The notes below the pieces were generated by a model. It saw nothing but the letters and a program-made list of their open reading frames with translations. It did no database searches and had not been told where the DNA came from. Below, in pieces: positions 45,056 to 56,957 of a DNA stretch of 64,000 nucleotides. Position numbers and translations under genes: made by a program. The number at the start of each line of letters is the position of its first letter. Within the stretch, counting starts at the first letter, position 1. Location of the stretch: contig CM060977.1 in NCBI GenBank assembly GCA_030765065.1, positions 95,187,795 through 95,251,794 of the forward strand. Reading direction: 5' to 3'. This stretch comes from Deroplatys truncata. Lineage: Eukaryota > Arthropoda > Insecta > Mantodea > Mantidae.

Positions 45056-46044
45056 TATGAATCATCAATTTCTCATTAGCAATAAACTTTTGATTACAGC
45101 AAGAATCGAGCACCGATCTATGGATATCCACACAGAGGTTTAATGCATGTAATGAAATGTATATTAGGCGCTTTTTCAGAGTCCCTGCCTGAAATGGGCC
45201 AAGCAGAATGCTTGTTAACTATGCTCGGGTATATTCGTAGGATCTCGTAGAACATCGGAGAGAACAGCCCCTCAGGGCAAAAAAATAATGATGGCCGACT
45301 CTGACGTTGTTACGCAGAGTTGGTAAACAAGTTTCTCTCTCTTTCACGCAAACAAGGACAGGACGAGCACGAAGCAACCCTCAAATTCTTTTGTTAAGCT
45401 ACAAGGTGCTCGAACAATAGAAAGGGTCAGGCTTTGTTATGGAGCAGTGGAATGGGAAACGCCGCAGGTGTCTTTCTAAACTAGTCTTGCCCGGGACAAT
45501 AGAAAGGCACACACAACAGAATCTCTTCCACAATGGAAAGGGACCGGCTTTGTTATGGGGACAGTGGAATGAGAAATAAAGGCTTGCACCGGACAATAGA
45601 ACTTGTGACTCTGTTAACTGGCTTAGGTTCTCTTTGTCACAACCCTAATTCATCATGGGCTTTGTTCATTTTGACAGCTGAAGGGTAAGCATTGTTCTTT
45701 TGTTAAAAGCTAGTGGAATGAGTATGCCACGTGTTCGACAAACAATAGGAGTGGAGTGGGTAACTACAACAAGTGCAGAAGTGGTCGGATGTGGAATGGG
45801 TAGGAAAAACATCTCGCCTTTGTTACAGAACATTAAATTTATGACCCCTTTGTTCGTTTTGACAATTGATTGACAGCCTTAATTGCTTAACTGTCAAGCC
45901 TCCATTGTACTCAACAAAATTTACGACCGCAGCTGCAAGTAAAACTACCAAGGCACAGCGGGGGGGAGGGGGTGGGGCTAATTAGCATATTAATTGACAT
46001 TCCATGCATATTAAGTGGCCCAGAACCATCATTTCCCTACTACT

Positions 46045-46050
46045 AGCGTG
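46045..46050. other. right target-site duplication of the 17-kb element
   Basis: AGCGTG, against AGCCTG at 29024-29029. Five of six bases agree. Confidence 0.65.
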
Positions 46051-46229
46051 TAATATTTATGGGATTTAAGTCACGGTTAGCTGCGAACAAGTGTTAATGA
46101 ATTAGAGTTAAAGTGAACTTAAACTTTTTATTTCGTCTCCTGTTACCACGCCCTAAAAGCGTTAAGGGTATAGTACAACACAGAAGTGTTGTAGGAACAA
46201 TTTCTTACTGCATATCAGCAACACTCACA

Positions 46230-46735
46230 CTGGGAAAGAAGACGACGAACACCCGAGATGTCCGTCTCAAAGTTCAGTGTCTTCCAAATATGCGACATGA
46301 AAAACAAAATTTAAAAAAGCCCCCCTCACCCCAAACTACACTTTTAATGGAAAAATGTTGGAAATTTCCTATTTTAGCAAAACCGGCTAATACTTTTTTT
46401 CAAAATATTACGTATTCAAGATATGTAATGAGAAACAACATGTATATCTTGAGAATGAAGTCTGCAAAGTCCTCTTCATTCGGAAGTGTTTTGTATAATT
46501 TTGTATAACTGCTCAACCTTAAAGGGTAGACAAAAACATACTACACAAAAGTGTAGATCCCTTTAAAATAAAAGGGATAAAACTATTTCTAGATATTACT
46601 ACTTTGTATTTTTGATAATTTGTTAATTTTTTGAAGTGTTGACTCTATTCAGTTGTTTCTCGCGATGTCATTGAAAAACTATAAAACTATCGCTTTGGTT
46701 TCCTTTATCTTGTGATACTTTATCCCCCATGGACA
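46230..46735 (+). repeat. family A repeat, central part
   Basis: Begins in the CAGTGTCTTCCAAATATGCG box and runs through the CCCTCACCCCAAACTACAC, CTACACAAAAGTGTAGATC and TTGTTTCTCGCGATGTC boxes. Head and tail are missing. Confidence 0.7.
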
Positions 46736-46779
46736 CTGGTAGGCTGCTTGTTGGTGGGTCGTTCATCGCCCTTTATATA

Positions 46780-47870
46780 CAACTCCGGCAGTGAGACAGG
46801 TCTTCCGCGCATCTGTGCCTGTGCCCTGTAATCTCCAGTGGTTACTTCGCTTCATCTGTTCCTCCTGTAAGGTATTGCTCTTATTATCGGAGGGGACTCG
46901 GCGGGGATACAGTGAGGGTATTATACGTATGCCCCCACAAGTGCGCGCCCCCCAGTATAGGGGATGAGGTGAGAGGAGCCAGGAGACACCGCGAAGGAAC
47001 CAGTAGTGACAGCACAGTATTGGCAGGTTTCCTACAGGTTCCAGATGAGGATGCTCCGGCAGTCGGACAGCATACTAGAGACCTTGTCTACACAGACGGT
47101 GCAACGCCCACCCAAAGGACGATCCGTTTTCCCGATAAATAGCCGAATGCCGAGGGACGGAGAAAGTCCCGAACCACCATCGACACTTCCAACTCTGAAA
47201 CAGACCTAACGGGGTGAAGGATGAATGAAATGATTAATGGATTAAATCGACTACAGAGAGGACTCGGCGCAGGTCCGGAGTGGATATTGTACCCACACGC
47301 TACGAGGAGGCGTCTGCGGAAGGAAGAGTGAGGCGAGGGGAGACGCCGGGCTACCGGAACAGGAGGCGATGGTACAGCAATGAAAGGGCAGCAGACGGAC
47401 AGCCAAACCGGGACCCCATCTCACACGGAGGGGATCCAATGCCTCTTAAGAGGGTCGGATACTACGGCAGCCAGCCGAAAGCCGAAGGACGGGGAGAGTT
47501 ACAAAGGCCTTTTCCTCTGCTACGCTGCACCGAAACACCATCACCGACACTTCTGGTCCAAAGAGACCAACGGGATAAAGTTGAATGAAATGAAATGGAG
47601 GGACAGGAAATTCTGGGATGGAAGAAACCACTCCAGCATTCGTCTGGCGATCCGGGAAAACCCAAAAACCCTTATAAGAGTGAGCGGTAGCTGGGGAACG
47701 ATCCCGAGACCACCAAAATGCGGGCCACAGAGGTAACCTCTGAGCCATCCCTCAGGGTATGGTTAATGGAACGATATGGAGACACAGGAAATTCGGGGGA
47801 TGAACCCCAGCATTCGCCTGAACACCCGGGAAAACCTCGTTCGGTTGTATAACCTAACCTAATACATTAG
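46780..47870 (-). mobile_element. composite of GC-rich SINE copies
   Basis: Read on the minus strand, a tRNA-like head begins near 47755 (GGGATGGCTCAGAGGTTA as A-box region, GGTCTCGGGATCG as B-box region). A related body with GAATGAAATGAAATGGAGGG lies at 47580-47650. The left half repeats a unit of about 350-390 bp: the phrases before GATGAATGAAATG (about 47230) and GTTGAATGAAATG (about 47590) match. A partial third head-less copy lies at 47760-47860. The head is shared with 56280-56795. Confidence 0.55.
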
Positions 47871-48384
47871 CTGAAGTATGAATGATATAATTACTATGTT
47901 AGTACGCTCTGCCAATTAGTTAACTGAGATAATATTTAAAATCTCTTGCTAGTGAATTTTGGGATACCTCGCAGAACCAGCCTAGGATAATTCGGTTGCC
48001 TCTTTGCCGCGTTATGCAGCAAAATTAATGTGTGACGTTTCCGGGGAGCGCCTAATAACGTTAACAACATGTTGTGTAGCCTAACAATCATCATTACAAA
48101 ATAAAACATTACAATTTAATGGTCAGTCATTAATTATTGTTAGGTTTCCAGCAAATTGGTAATAATCCACGTTTACGCAAATGTAAAAGCAGAAAATAAT
48201 GAGGATAATAATAATGATAGTAATAAATGACACACATTCATTGGGTTAACGGCTAACCGAGGTAAAGCCCTGGGGCTGCAATAGAGGTTTAGGACACGCT
48301 TTACGTGGATTTCTTTCATACCTAAAACTCAGTTCTGTTTCTAACAACAACATTTTTGCTTTCTTCTCTGTATATCTTTTTACT
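47871..48384. other. unassigned AT-rich stretch
   Basis: CCTAACCTAA at about 47850 is only two TTAGG-type units and is not a telomeric array. No ORF or RNA gene seen. Confidence 0.4.
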
Positions 48385-49195
48385 TTCTATACTACGTGTA
48401 GTAAGCAGGGCAAGTATTGCACAGCACCCAAAAATTAGGTCCCGAGATTTCACCGGAAATACATGTTTTGAGGATCCTGAATCTAAAAAAGCACATTTAT
48501 AAAAAAGTCCGTGTGTGTGTCTGTGTGCTTGTGAAAATAATAGCTCAAAAACGAAAATTCAGATAAATACCAAACTCTGAGATTTTCAAGCAAATTCCAC
48601 CACCCCAGACTACACTTTACATGCAACATTTTTCGAAAATTTAGATTTTCTAAAAACTGGCTAACGATTCTTATTAAAATATCGTATGTTTAAGATGTTT
48701 TTGTGTCAAATGAAATGTATATCTTGAATTTTGTGGAAATGACCTCAAAAGTGCTCTTTGTGACTTCCACATAACTGGTAAAAGAACAGACAAACGTTTA
48801 CTACACCAAAAATGTAGATCCCTTTGAAATACACAATTTATGTCATGTTAATTTTTTTCTCGAGTGAACCATTTCTGATATATTCCTCGTTATTTGTTTG
48901 AACTTTTCAATATTTATACCTTTTCTCAGATAGGAATTCATGTTTGTTTGTTGTTTTTTTTTTGCCTGGACATACAAAGAGAATGGAATGCTCCACATAG
49001 CAACCAGCTCTTAAGAGATCTACCATCACTTAAAATCTACCATATTCCCATTGCATCTACAAGAAAATTAACAGTAAAACAGTTTCTGCAAATGATTAAT
49101 TCGAATAACATGAATTAGATGGAGAACAAGCGTTTGTAAAAACAGTTATTACAAGAGTAGAGAAAGTGGTGTGAATACAACACATCAGATTTTTG
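48385..49195 (+). repeat. family A repeat, full length
   Basis: Head CTATACTACGTGTAGTAAGC, tail CAACACATCAGATTTTT. Same landmark order as the copy at 7207. It forms an inverted pair with the next copy. Confidence 0.75.
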
Positions 49196-49229
49196 TTGAT
49201 ACTTTTATGGTTTCTCCTGGCATTTGTAT

Positions 49230-50042
49230 TATGTAGTAAAAAATCTGATGTACTACATCCACATTGCTTTCTCTAAACTCTATAATTTATTATTTAATGT
49301 AGAAATTATTTCCACGAAAGCTTATTTTATATCTACTTGATTTTAATGCAGGTAAATGTTTGCAGAAACAACTACATTACACAACTACATACATATAAGC
49401 GATAGTCAAATGCATAAGAACTGAACACTACATCCTGGCATTAAAATTCCATACTGTTTCCACGCAAATGGAGATGCAAGCGAATGTTTGCAGGACTTTA
49501 AAAAGAATGACAGAGAATTGAACAATTCCAACCATTAATAACGGATAACTTGGGAAAAGCTTATGCCACAAAAAGGTTTGCTTGAAATAAATTTTGTATT
49601 TTAATGAAATCTAGATTTTTGTATAGCTTAACGCTTAACGTCTTCCAGTTATATAAGATTATATAAAATTCCTTCCAAATGAACAGGACTTCGCAGACTA
49701 TTTCCAGAAAATTCTAGATGTAGGTTTTATTTTCCATACAAACGCCATTAATTTATGGTATTTTAATCCACATTAGCGAAATTTTTTAGAAAATCAAACA
49801 TTTCTAAAAGTTTTTCTTGCAGAGGGTAGTTAGGGGTGGGGAGACTTACTTGAAAATCTTCTTGTCGCATCTTTGGAGTGTATTCAACTTAAACGTTTAG
49901 TTTTTGAGTTATGCTGTTCACATACACCGATAAAAATACATTCAGGGGGTCTCTAAGTATGTATTTCCAGTGAAACCTCGATGTCGAATGTTTAGGTGGA
50001 TCCAATGCCTTATTTATGTATTAAGTACGTGGTAGAAAAAAT
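49230..50042 (-). repeat. family A repeat, second subfamily, inverted partner
   Basis: Starts at AAAAATCTGATGTACTACATC and ends at the head near ACGTGGTAGAAAAA. It faces the copy at 48385 tail to tail across about 35 bp. The two copies belong to different subfamilies, so this is not a simple duplication. Confidence 0.75.
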
Positions 50043-51027
50043 ATAAAGCTGTAAGGCTTTCCAACATCAAAGTGAACAAACCATTCAAAAGACACCTGCT
50101 CAGGAATCTTCAAACATTAAATCAGCTGCACAGTATAGACAAAGATGCATGGGGGCCTGTATATGCATTATGTCTTTTTGAAACAGCATAAAGGTCAGAA
50201 ACCGTGCTATTTTGACAATTGTTTTAATGTCTTTTCTCGGGTTGTCATTTTCGACACATTTGGGCCTTTAATTTGTCCCACACGGTGTACCTTGCGGTAT
50301 GAATCAATGAAATTTTGTATACCTCCTTATTAATAAAAGAAAAACATCTAAGAGCTTAATTTTTGTTAATATGCTTATTTAGAAATAGCGGAATGTCTCA
50401 GACGGTAACCTCTATGTCCAACATTTAAATGGCACAAAGCCGTGGGCCGACCAATCTGACTGGGTTGTTTTTCTCAGTCACCAAGATAAATACAGAATTG
50501 GATATTTAATACCACGACCCAAATTTCCACCATAGGTCTAAAACAAAAGTAAAATGAAAATAGTTGGTAATATCGAATGCTCTGCCATTTATCTAAAGAT
50601 AATGGCAGGAGGTAGGTGGACGACACCCAAATGTCACGTGCCCGGCACGCATAGAAGCACAGGTACAATACCTATATACATGCCATGTGGACACGAGTCG
50701 AAGCTACACTTTGCCTGTCACGGAAGCGGAGGTATAGTTGCTATGCGCATGCCTCTGTGGATGAAGCCAGATGGTACGGTACAGGGATCGGACCTAGACG
50801 GTTAACTATCTGCCACACACCGAACCACAAGGTATCACCTAAGAGATGCTTCGCGTTAATGTAAAAGAAACTTTGGTTTATTTAAAATCACTTCTGAATT
50901 TGAAATCTAAACATTTAAAGATGTTTTAATATGTGAAAAGAAATTTGACATTGCGGGAGGGAAGAAAGAAAGAAATATGTGTTATATTCACATAAGTTTA
51001 TCTATAAAATATCATTAATACTTTCTC
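50043..51027. other. unassigned stretch with a GC-richer centre
   Basis: The block at about 50600-50810 is GC-richer and has a plus frame of 83 codons ending at 50803. No domain recognised. It may be an inserted sequence. Confidence 0.35.
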
Positions 51028-51755
51028 TACACTTATATAGTAGGTAGAGAAGATATTACATTCCACCCAAAGATTTGATTTAGAGATTTCACCGGAAATA
51101 CATGTTTTGAGGGCATCCGAATTCCCCAAAAAAGCATTTTTAGAAAAGCGCTCTGTATCTGTCGGTGAACAGCGTAACTCAAAAACGAAAAGTGGTATAA
51201 ATAAACTTGGTATTTAGGTTCAGTATTCCAAATATGGGACATGAGGATTTTCAAGAAAATGCTCCCTACACTAGCTACCCTTTACATGGAACATTTTTCC
51301 AAAATTTAGTATTTTCCAAAAGCAATTCAAACGATTTTGTTTACATTACCATATATTAAAGGTATTTATATGGCAAATCGGACCTATACCTTTAATTTTA
51401 TGGGAATATCTTGTAAGCCGTGTTCATTCGGAAGGAATTTTCTGCAATTCTGTATACTTGTAAACGTTAAGCGATAGACGAAAACGCTCTACACAAAAAA
51501 TATACACCTCTTTAAAAACACAATTTATTTCAAGGAACACTTTTTTTGGCATTAACGTTTCCGAGATATACATTATTAATGGTTCTAATTGTTCATTACT
51601 TGGTCATTCTCTTAAATGCCTGTCAACATTCAGCTGTTTCTCGCGATTGAATGGAAAAGGTATGCAATTTTAAGGCCAGCATATAGCGCCCTGTTCTTAG
51701 TCATTTAACTATCGCTATTATCTTTGTATCTATAACGAAATGTATACTGTAGCTA

Positions 51756-53092
51756 CAGTGCGTTCGTAGATCGGCCGGACCCGCGCCGCGGCGGCATTGG
51801 ACGGTTGAGGATTGGCGCGCCTTCCGCCATAGTTACACGTAAACGACCGGCAAATCATGGGTACGGAACACTACTATACTACCTTACATTAGGCTTACCG
51901 GCATAACAATTGATGTTAAAATTGATGACCTACAACGCGAATACATCCTTATATCTCCGAAAACAATTCCGGTTTACTCGCAAAACTTCATGTTGACTGA
52001 TCGCCTGTATTTCTCTCGTGATGTTGGGCTCCCTTCTTGTAACTTGTGCGGATTTGATGCGTAAATTTTATTCTTTAACGTTGTTCACAATCCTTGACTA
52101 ATTATTGTCACCATATACACCTCACAATTCATGCATAGATTTCGCAGCAGTGTGTGCTGTAGCTGAATCCTGCTGAAAGTAGCCACACAATATTTCATTT
52201 TTTGTTACTTGCGGAATGATGTATTTAAAATCGAATTTACATAAACAAGTGATGAATCAACGGTTGCGTCGAAAAATATGGGACCGATAATTCTACATGT
52301 AGGTACTGCTGCGCACCAAACCTCAACTTTTGCAGCGTGGCGAGGAACTTCGTGAATTATATGGGGATTTTCGTTAGCCCAGTATCTATTGTTCTGAGTT
52401 GAAACGTGACATTGAAGATAAAAACACTCTTCATCAGTGAAGAACGTTAGAAGTGGGTTCACGTCGCCATTATGAAAGGACAGCAAAAACCAATTGCAAT
52501 AATTAACCATACTTAAAGGATGTTGTGGTTGTAAAGTATGGCGTACAGTTACCTTGTAAGTTTCAGAAGTTTCGTTGCCACAAAAACTGACGTCTTGGAA
52601 ATGTTAACCTCTTATGCTAAACGTCTCAGTGATTTTTAGGGTGAGTGCTCTAACCGGGCTCCTACTCCATCAAGCCTCTCTTCTGTCAGCATACGGCGTT
52701 GTTGAGCACGATTCTTGCTCAAAAAAGATCCTGTACATCTGATTTTACTGAGAAGGTCATGAATAGTTGGCGTGCTAGGAATTCGAACACCTGCTAACTG
52801 ATGCTAAGATTCTCTACGGCAACTTCTTGCAGAAGAGTATTTCACATACGCATCATACAGAAAAATACGTTGCTTTAAAGTGTACTCAACCTTTATTAAT
52901 GGGAAATCTGTCGCCAAGAGACAACACAATAATTTACTCTAAATACGCGCAAAGACGTCTTTCCCTCACGACAGATCCAACTCGACTGACGCGTCAGCAG
53001 TAGCTACAGCGCTACTCTCTGGTAGCAGGCGCGCCACTTCTCACCCATCCATTGCCGCCGCGAAACGTTCCGGCCGATCTACGAACGCATAC
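51756..53092 (-). mobile_element. mariner-like element, 1.34 kb
   Basis: Inverted ends share GCGTTCGTAGATCGGCCGGA and, further in, GGCGCGCC. Both sides have TA. The transposase on the minus strand is broken. The ends are clearly different from those of the 8263 and 60185 elements, so this is a separate lineage. Confidence 0.85.
52203..52930 (-). pseudogene. mariner-like transposase pseudogene
   Basis: A 101-codon frame (52510-52205) has FFTDEECFYL, the first catalytic aspartate region, followed by WANENPHIIHEVP and IIGPIFFDATV, typical of the central part. The N-terminal half, with STPTIHDLLSKI-like and RAQQRRMLTEERL segments, is read in other frames at about 52840-52650. The second and third acidic residues are not seen, so the 3' part is deleted or eroded. 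Confidence 0.75.
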
Positions 53093-53220
53093 TATTTCTG
53101 CAAAGGTTTATCGCTACTAAAGTTTACTAGATAGAAAAATAACTTCAGTAAGAATAATTTGTGTACCCACTAGTAAACGATGGAGAGTAGAGGAAGTCAT
53201 GTGTGTGCATTAGATCAAAT

Positions 53221-55030
53221 TTCTTTTCCGGTTTGACCTTTTGGCCAACTTGCCAATTATGCACTTTTAGTCTAAAGATGTGTTTGTTTAGGATATCTTC
53301 TTGCACAATTCCTGCCACTTTACGTCAATTTTTACTTAACCAACCTAATTTAAAGTGTCTACAGGTGCTTTACTTATATTTTCGTAGAATACCTAGTATT
53401 ATTTGTCTTGTGAGCCTGTTTGAGTTCATTAGTTTAATATATCCATAAATTTGAGCTGTTTTTTCTAATGTCACTGTGAATATTTGTATATGTTTGAATT
53501 TCATTTTTATTTCTGAGTTATATTGGTCACGGCTTCTGAAACAAAAGGTTTCCTTATAATGGTTCATTCTACATACACAATATTTTCTAATATGCTTTCC
53601 GGTTCAAAATTAATTTTTCTGCTCCAGAGAGGCACTTCGGCTTAATTACAGTGTTCTAACGTCTTCATTATTATGTTGTTATTATTTTGAAGTTTATACG
53701 TTTTAATACCCCGAACTAATAAACTGAGGCTGTAAACTGCGGAGGGGTAGTTTAAGTTGCACTCTTCGCTGAAAAACAGCTCTTCTATGGAGATGTGGCT
53801 CTGTCTATAATTATTATATGTGTACTAGCTGGCATACCCGACGTTGTACGGTTGCCTTTTAAAACTCCAGTAGCTAATTAATTTAATTTACCTCCGGCGT
53901 TCTTTATGAAATTGTTATAAAACGATGTAGAGGATTTTATAGTAAATATTACTCTTCACTCCTTATAATTGTATTTCTCATAGTTCCGACTATTTCAAGT
54001 AATGGATGAAAAATCCCCCGATATTCTCGCAAAAGAATTTGAAACATTTTCGGAACGACTACATCTTTAACCTCCTCCCGACAGTCTTCCAAGTTCTGGA
54101 AATGCTGTATAGCATAAGTATACTTTCAAAATACGTATTCTATATAATTATACTACATTAAATTTTAAACGTCTGATCCATAGCTATTTAATAACACAAA
54201 GGCTATGCAATTTTCTACACAGTTTTTATATAATGCAGAAAACCTTAACATATAAAACGAAATAAGATTCCGCACTCCCAGGTCACCAAGTTAATCACTT
54301 TGGAAAAGACACACAAAGTCTACAGCCGCCGAGAAAAATCAGTCTTCTCAGTTAATATAAAATTTCGGTTCAGTGATTTCTAACGTTAGCATTGTTCTCT
54401 CTTTATACAATTATTCAGCATGTTCTGCTAACGAACTTGATTACAACATAACGCAAAGGAAATAAAGCAAAACCCTTTTTCAAGAAAGTTATTAGAAGAT
54501 TTTGGTATCCAGAAACATAAGTGCATACATCTATAGACTTAGAATAAAGATTATTCAGAGGTTTTCACATTGTTTCATTACATATACATCTGCAGTATTT
54601 AATAAATGACAATTAATGAAATAAATACAACACAGGATCGATTGTCGCTTTTTGAACTTTGTCATTTGTTTATTGAATCGTTACATAATGGCCATCTATG
54701 TATATTACTTGCACTAAATGTGACTGGGTTTTGTTTTCATACTCTACGGAGATAAAAATCAATATCAGACAAGACTTGTACATAAAAAGATAATTCAGTA
54801 TGAAATATGTTAGAATATTTAGCAGCCAAGAGATGTACAAAGCAGATTGTAATTTAGATAAGTAATGGATGGGTGTGCTAGCTAATTCCAGGTAAAATAA
54901 TTTTAGGTAGAAGTACACCTCCTTTACCAAGCTAATGAGCACGGAATTAGAAGGAATAACAAGAAGTAGAAAGAGACAGATATAGAAAGGAGAGAGACAG
55001 AGATATTGAGTTTGCTTCTGGACGCGTCAC
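53221..55030. other. long AT-rich stretch without a gene
   Basis: The phrase ACTAGCTGGCATACCCG at about 53824 opens a segment of a kind I associate with a widespread insect repeat, but I cannot delimit it. Longest frame is 90 codons (54670-54942, minus), hydrophobic and without motif. Confidence 0.35.
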
Positions 55031-55560
55031 TGTTACGCGTGAGCGAAACGTTTTGGAGCAGAATATTTTCATACATAATAAGGTACGCGGTATGAGGACC
55101 AATTAGAAATGTGGTTACATATTAAGACTTGAAGGTGAACGTCACTAGGATTAGGTATAAAAGGGGGAAGCAGGTCCCAGATTTTCACTCTCTTAAAGAA
55201 TCTCTTCGACACTCATTGATACTCTGTGAATAACGGATGCACGCGTGTGCATATGGGTGGTGGAGCGTTTGCAGTTAGATTGGGCTCCTAATTTATTATT
55301 ATGGTGTGAATGGTTACGATGGGTAAAGCTAATCACCCATAAGTATTTTATTGATAATAAACCACATTTTAAGGGAAATGCAGTGTGTTTTAATTTGTCT
55401 CACCTATGAAAAACCTGAGACCAGTGAAATTACTTAGATAGGTACTTTGTCAGGAATGGAGAAATCATCAGCCGCTGAGCAGAGGTAGCCAGAAACAAAA
55501 CACTGCAACAGAGGGCATCAACTCAGAGGAGCAACGGTTTCCGCTACATGTGGAGTAACA
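55031..55560 (+). mobile_element. candidate solo LTR
   Basis: Starts TGTTACGCG and ends GGAGTAACA, giving inverted TGTTAC...GTAACA ends. A TATAAAAGGGGG promoter lies at about 55157-55168 and an AATAAA signal at about 55356. No matching flanking duplication and no internal gene are seen. Confidence 0.4.
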
Positions 55561-56279
55561 ACTGTTTGTCCTATTCAATGGCATTCTCAACTAAAACTCA
55601 AGGCCTTCTTCGAAAACATGTGGCTTTATAATTCCATTGTGTTTGTATTCAAGTAATCCATTTTACATCTTCTACTATGCACATGGTGGTTAGAGAAGGA
55701 ATTGCATTGCACCCAAAAACTCGATACCGAGATTTCACCGGAAAGGCATGTTTTGAGACACCTTTAATTCAAACAAATCATTTTTAGAAAAAGGTTAATG
55801 TCTGTTAACATGGCTAAAACCGAAGAGTATCTTGGTATTTAGGTTCAATACCTTCAAAAGATGCGCCATGATGATTTTCAAGAAAATTGTCCCACCCCAA
55901 ACCATACTTTACAAGGAACATTTTACTATTTTATTTATTTTCGAAAAATTATTTTCAAAAAATATTTAGTAGTAAATAAAATGTATATCATGAACTTTGT
56001 GGGAATAGCCTGTAAATCTACTTCATTCGTAAGGAATTTTGTATAATGTTGCATAACTGATAAACATTAAGAGAGAGACAAAAATACACTACAGAAAATG
56101 TAGACCTCTTTAGAACAAAATTTAACTCAAATATATTTTATTGTGATATCAGCCAATTCCGAGATGTCCATTAACAATGGAGCGAATTTTTTAATACTTA
56201 GCATTCTTTTAAAGTACTGTCGAGCTTCAAATGTTTCTGCGCGCTGTAATGGAAAGAGTAGGGAGCTTTAAGGTATGCG

Positions 56280-56795
56280 TAGGATTAGGATTTCTTACGG
56301 AGGTGAACCTAGCACCTCGACCCAAACAGGGATCTTTTGTGCAGACACCTCTAAGAGGAACGGATGAGATGAAAGAACTGCAGGTGACATACGGCTCGGA
56401 GGACCGCTGATCACGCAGCCGAAGAGCGCTCAAGGTAGCCCTACCAAATCGCCGGAGGGTGACCCTCAGCCCTCTTTAGCGGAGACTCGAGCGGTCTCCA
56501 TCTGCGGGACGAGAAGAAATTCGAAAATGCAAGCATCTAAACTATCTGTTCGCAGTCGTCCGACACATAGCGCCGGAACCAACCTGTAACTTGAAACAGG
56601 AGGATGAAATGAGAGCGAATTAGGGAAGAGAAATTCGGGGGAGTCAATGAGTCTTCCCAGCATTCAAATAATAACCCGGGAAAAACCCCCGGAATAAACC
56701 CATGGGTCAGGAACGTCGGCTGCGGGAATCCAACACGCCAACTCCCGAATGCGGGCCACAGACACAACCTCCTTAGCCATCCCGCTCGAAGATAA
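56280..56795 (-). mobile_element. GC-rich tRNA-derived SINE
   Basis: On the minus strand it begins GGGATGGCTAAGGAGGTTG (A-box region) and has GTTGGATTCCCGC (B-box region) near 56735. The body keeps CCCGAATTTCTC and the CATTTCATC motif shared with 46780-47870. It is inserted in the family A box AAGGCCAGCATATAGCG, which is split as AAGG...CCATAGCG. Confidence 0.65.
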
Positions 56796-56957
56796 GCCAT
56801 AGCGTCTAGTTCTAATGCATTTGACTATTGCTGTTCCCTTTGTGTCTATAACGAAAGATTTATCCTGATCAGAATGTAGTAGATATAACAGAATACACTT
56901 TGTAAAACTACTTTGTATGCCTACTAAGAAACGATTGAAGGTAGAGAATGTTATGTA

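Larger units (their letters stand above)
29030..46044. mobile_element. 17.0-kb Maverick/Polinton-like element with giant TIRs
   Basis: Two inverted arms (29030-35497 and 39704-46044) enclose a 4.2 kb core. The left end reads AGTAGTAGGGAAATGATGG and the right end is its reverse, so the element begins AG and ends CT. It is flanked by AGCCTG (29024-29029) and AGCGTG (46045-46050), a 6-bp duplication with one mismatch. AG ends and 6-bp duplications are established traits of Maverick/Polinton elements. Gene content (core-X-like ORF, capsid-like remnant) agrees. Missing are DNA polymerase B, retrovirus-like integrase, ATPase and protease, so it is a deletion derivative. Long tandem inverted duplication by rearrangement, or a related virus-derived class, is the alternative. 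Confidence 0.7.
39704..46044 (-). repeat. right terminal inverted repeat, 6.34 kb
   Basis: Reverse copy of the left arm. It begins AAGATTCCTCATATTAGG and ends CCCTACTACT. The arms remain very similar, and the small gene, the 113-codon ORF and the capsid-like remnant are present in both, so each gene exists twice in opposite orientation. Confidence 0.9.
51028..53220 (+). repeat. family A copy split by a mariner
   Basis: Head CTTTCTCTACACTTATATAG at 51023-51042 and continuous family A to AGCTA at 51755. The sequence resumes with TATTTCTGCAAAGG at 53093 and ends near the tail at 53220. Removing the insert and one TA restores AGCTATTTCTGCAAA, as found uninterrupted in the copy at 61846-62310. 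Confidence 0.8.

Noticed and set aside
47845-47860. CCTAACCTAA as telomeric repeat
   Set aside because: Only two units are present. An insect telomeric array would be much longer.
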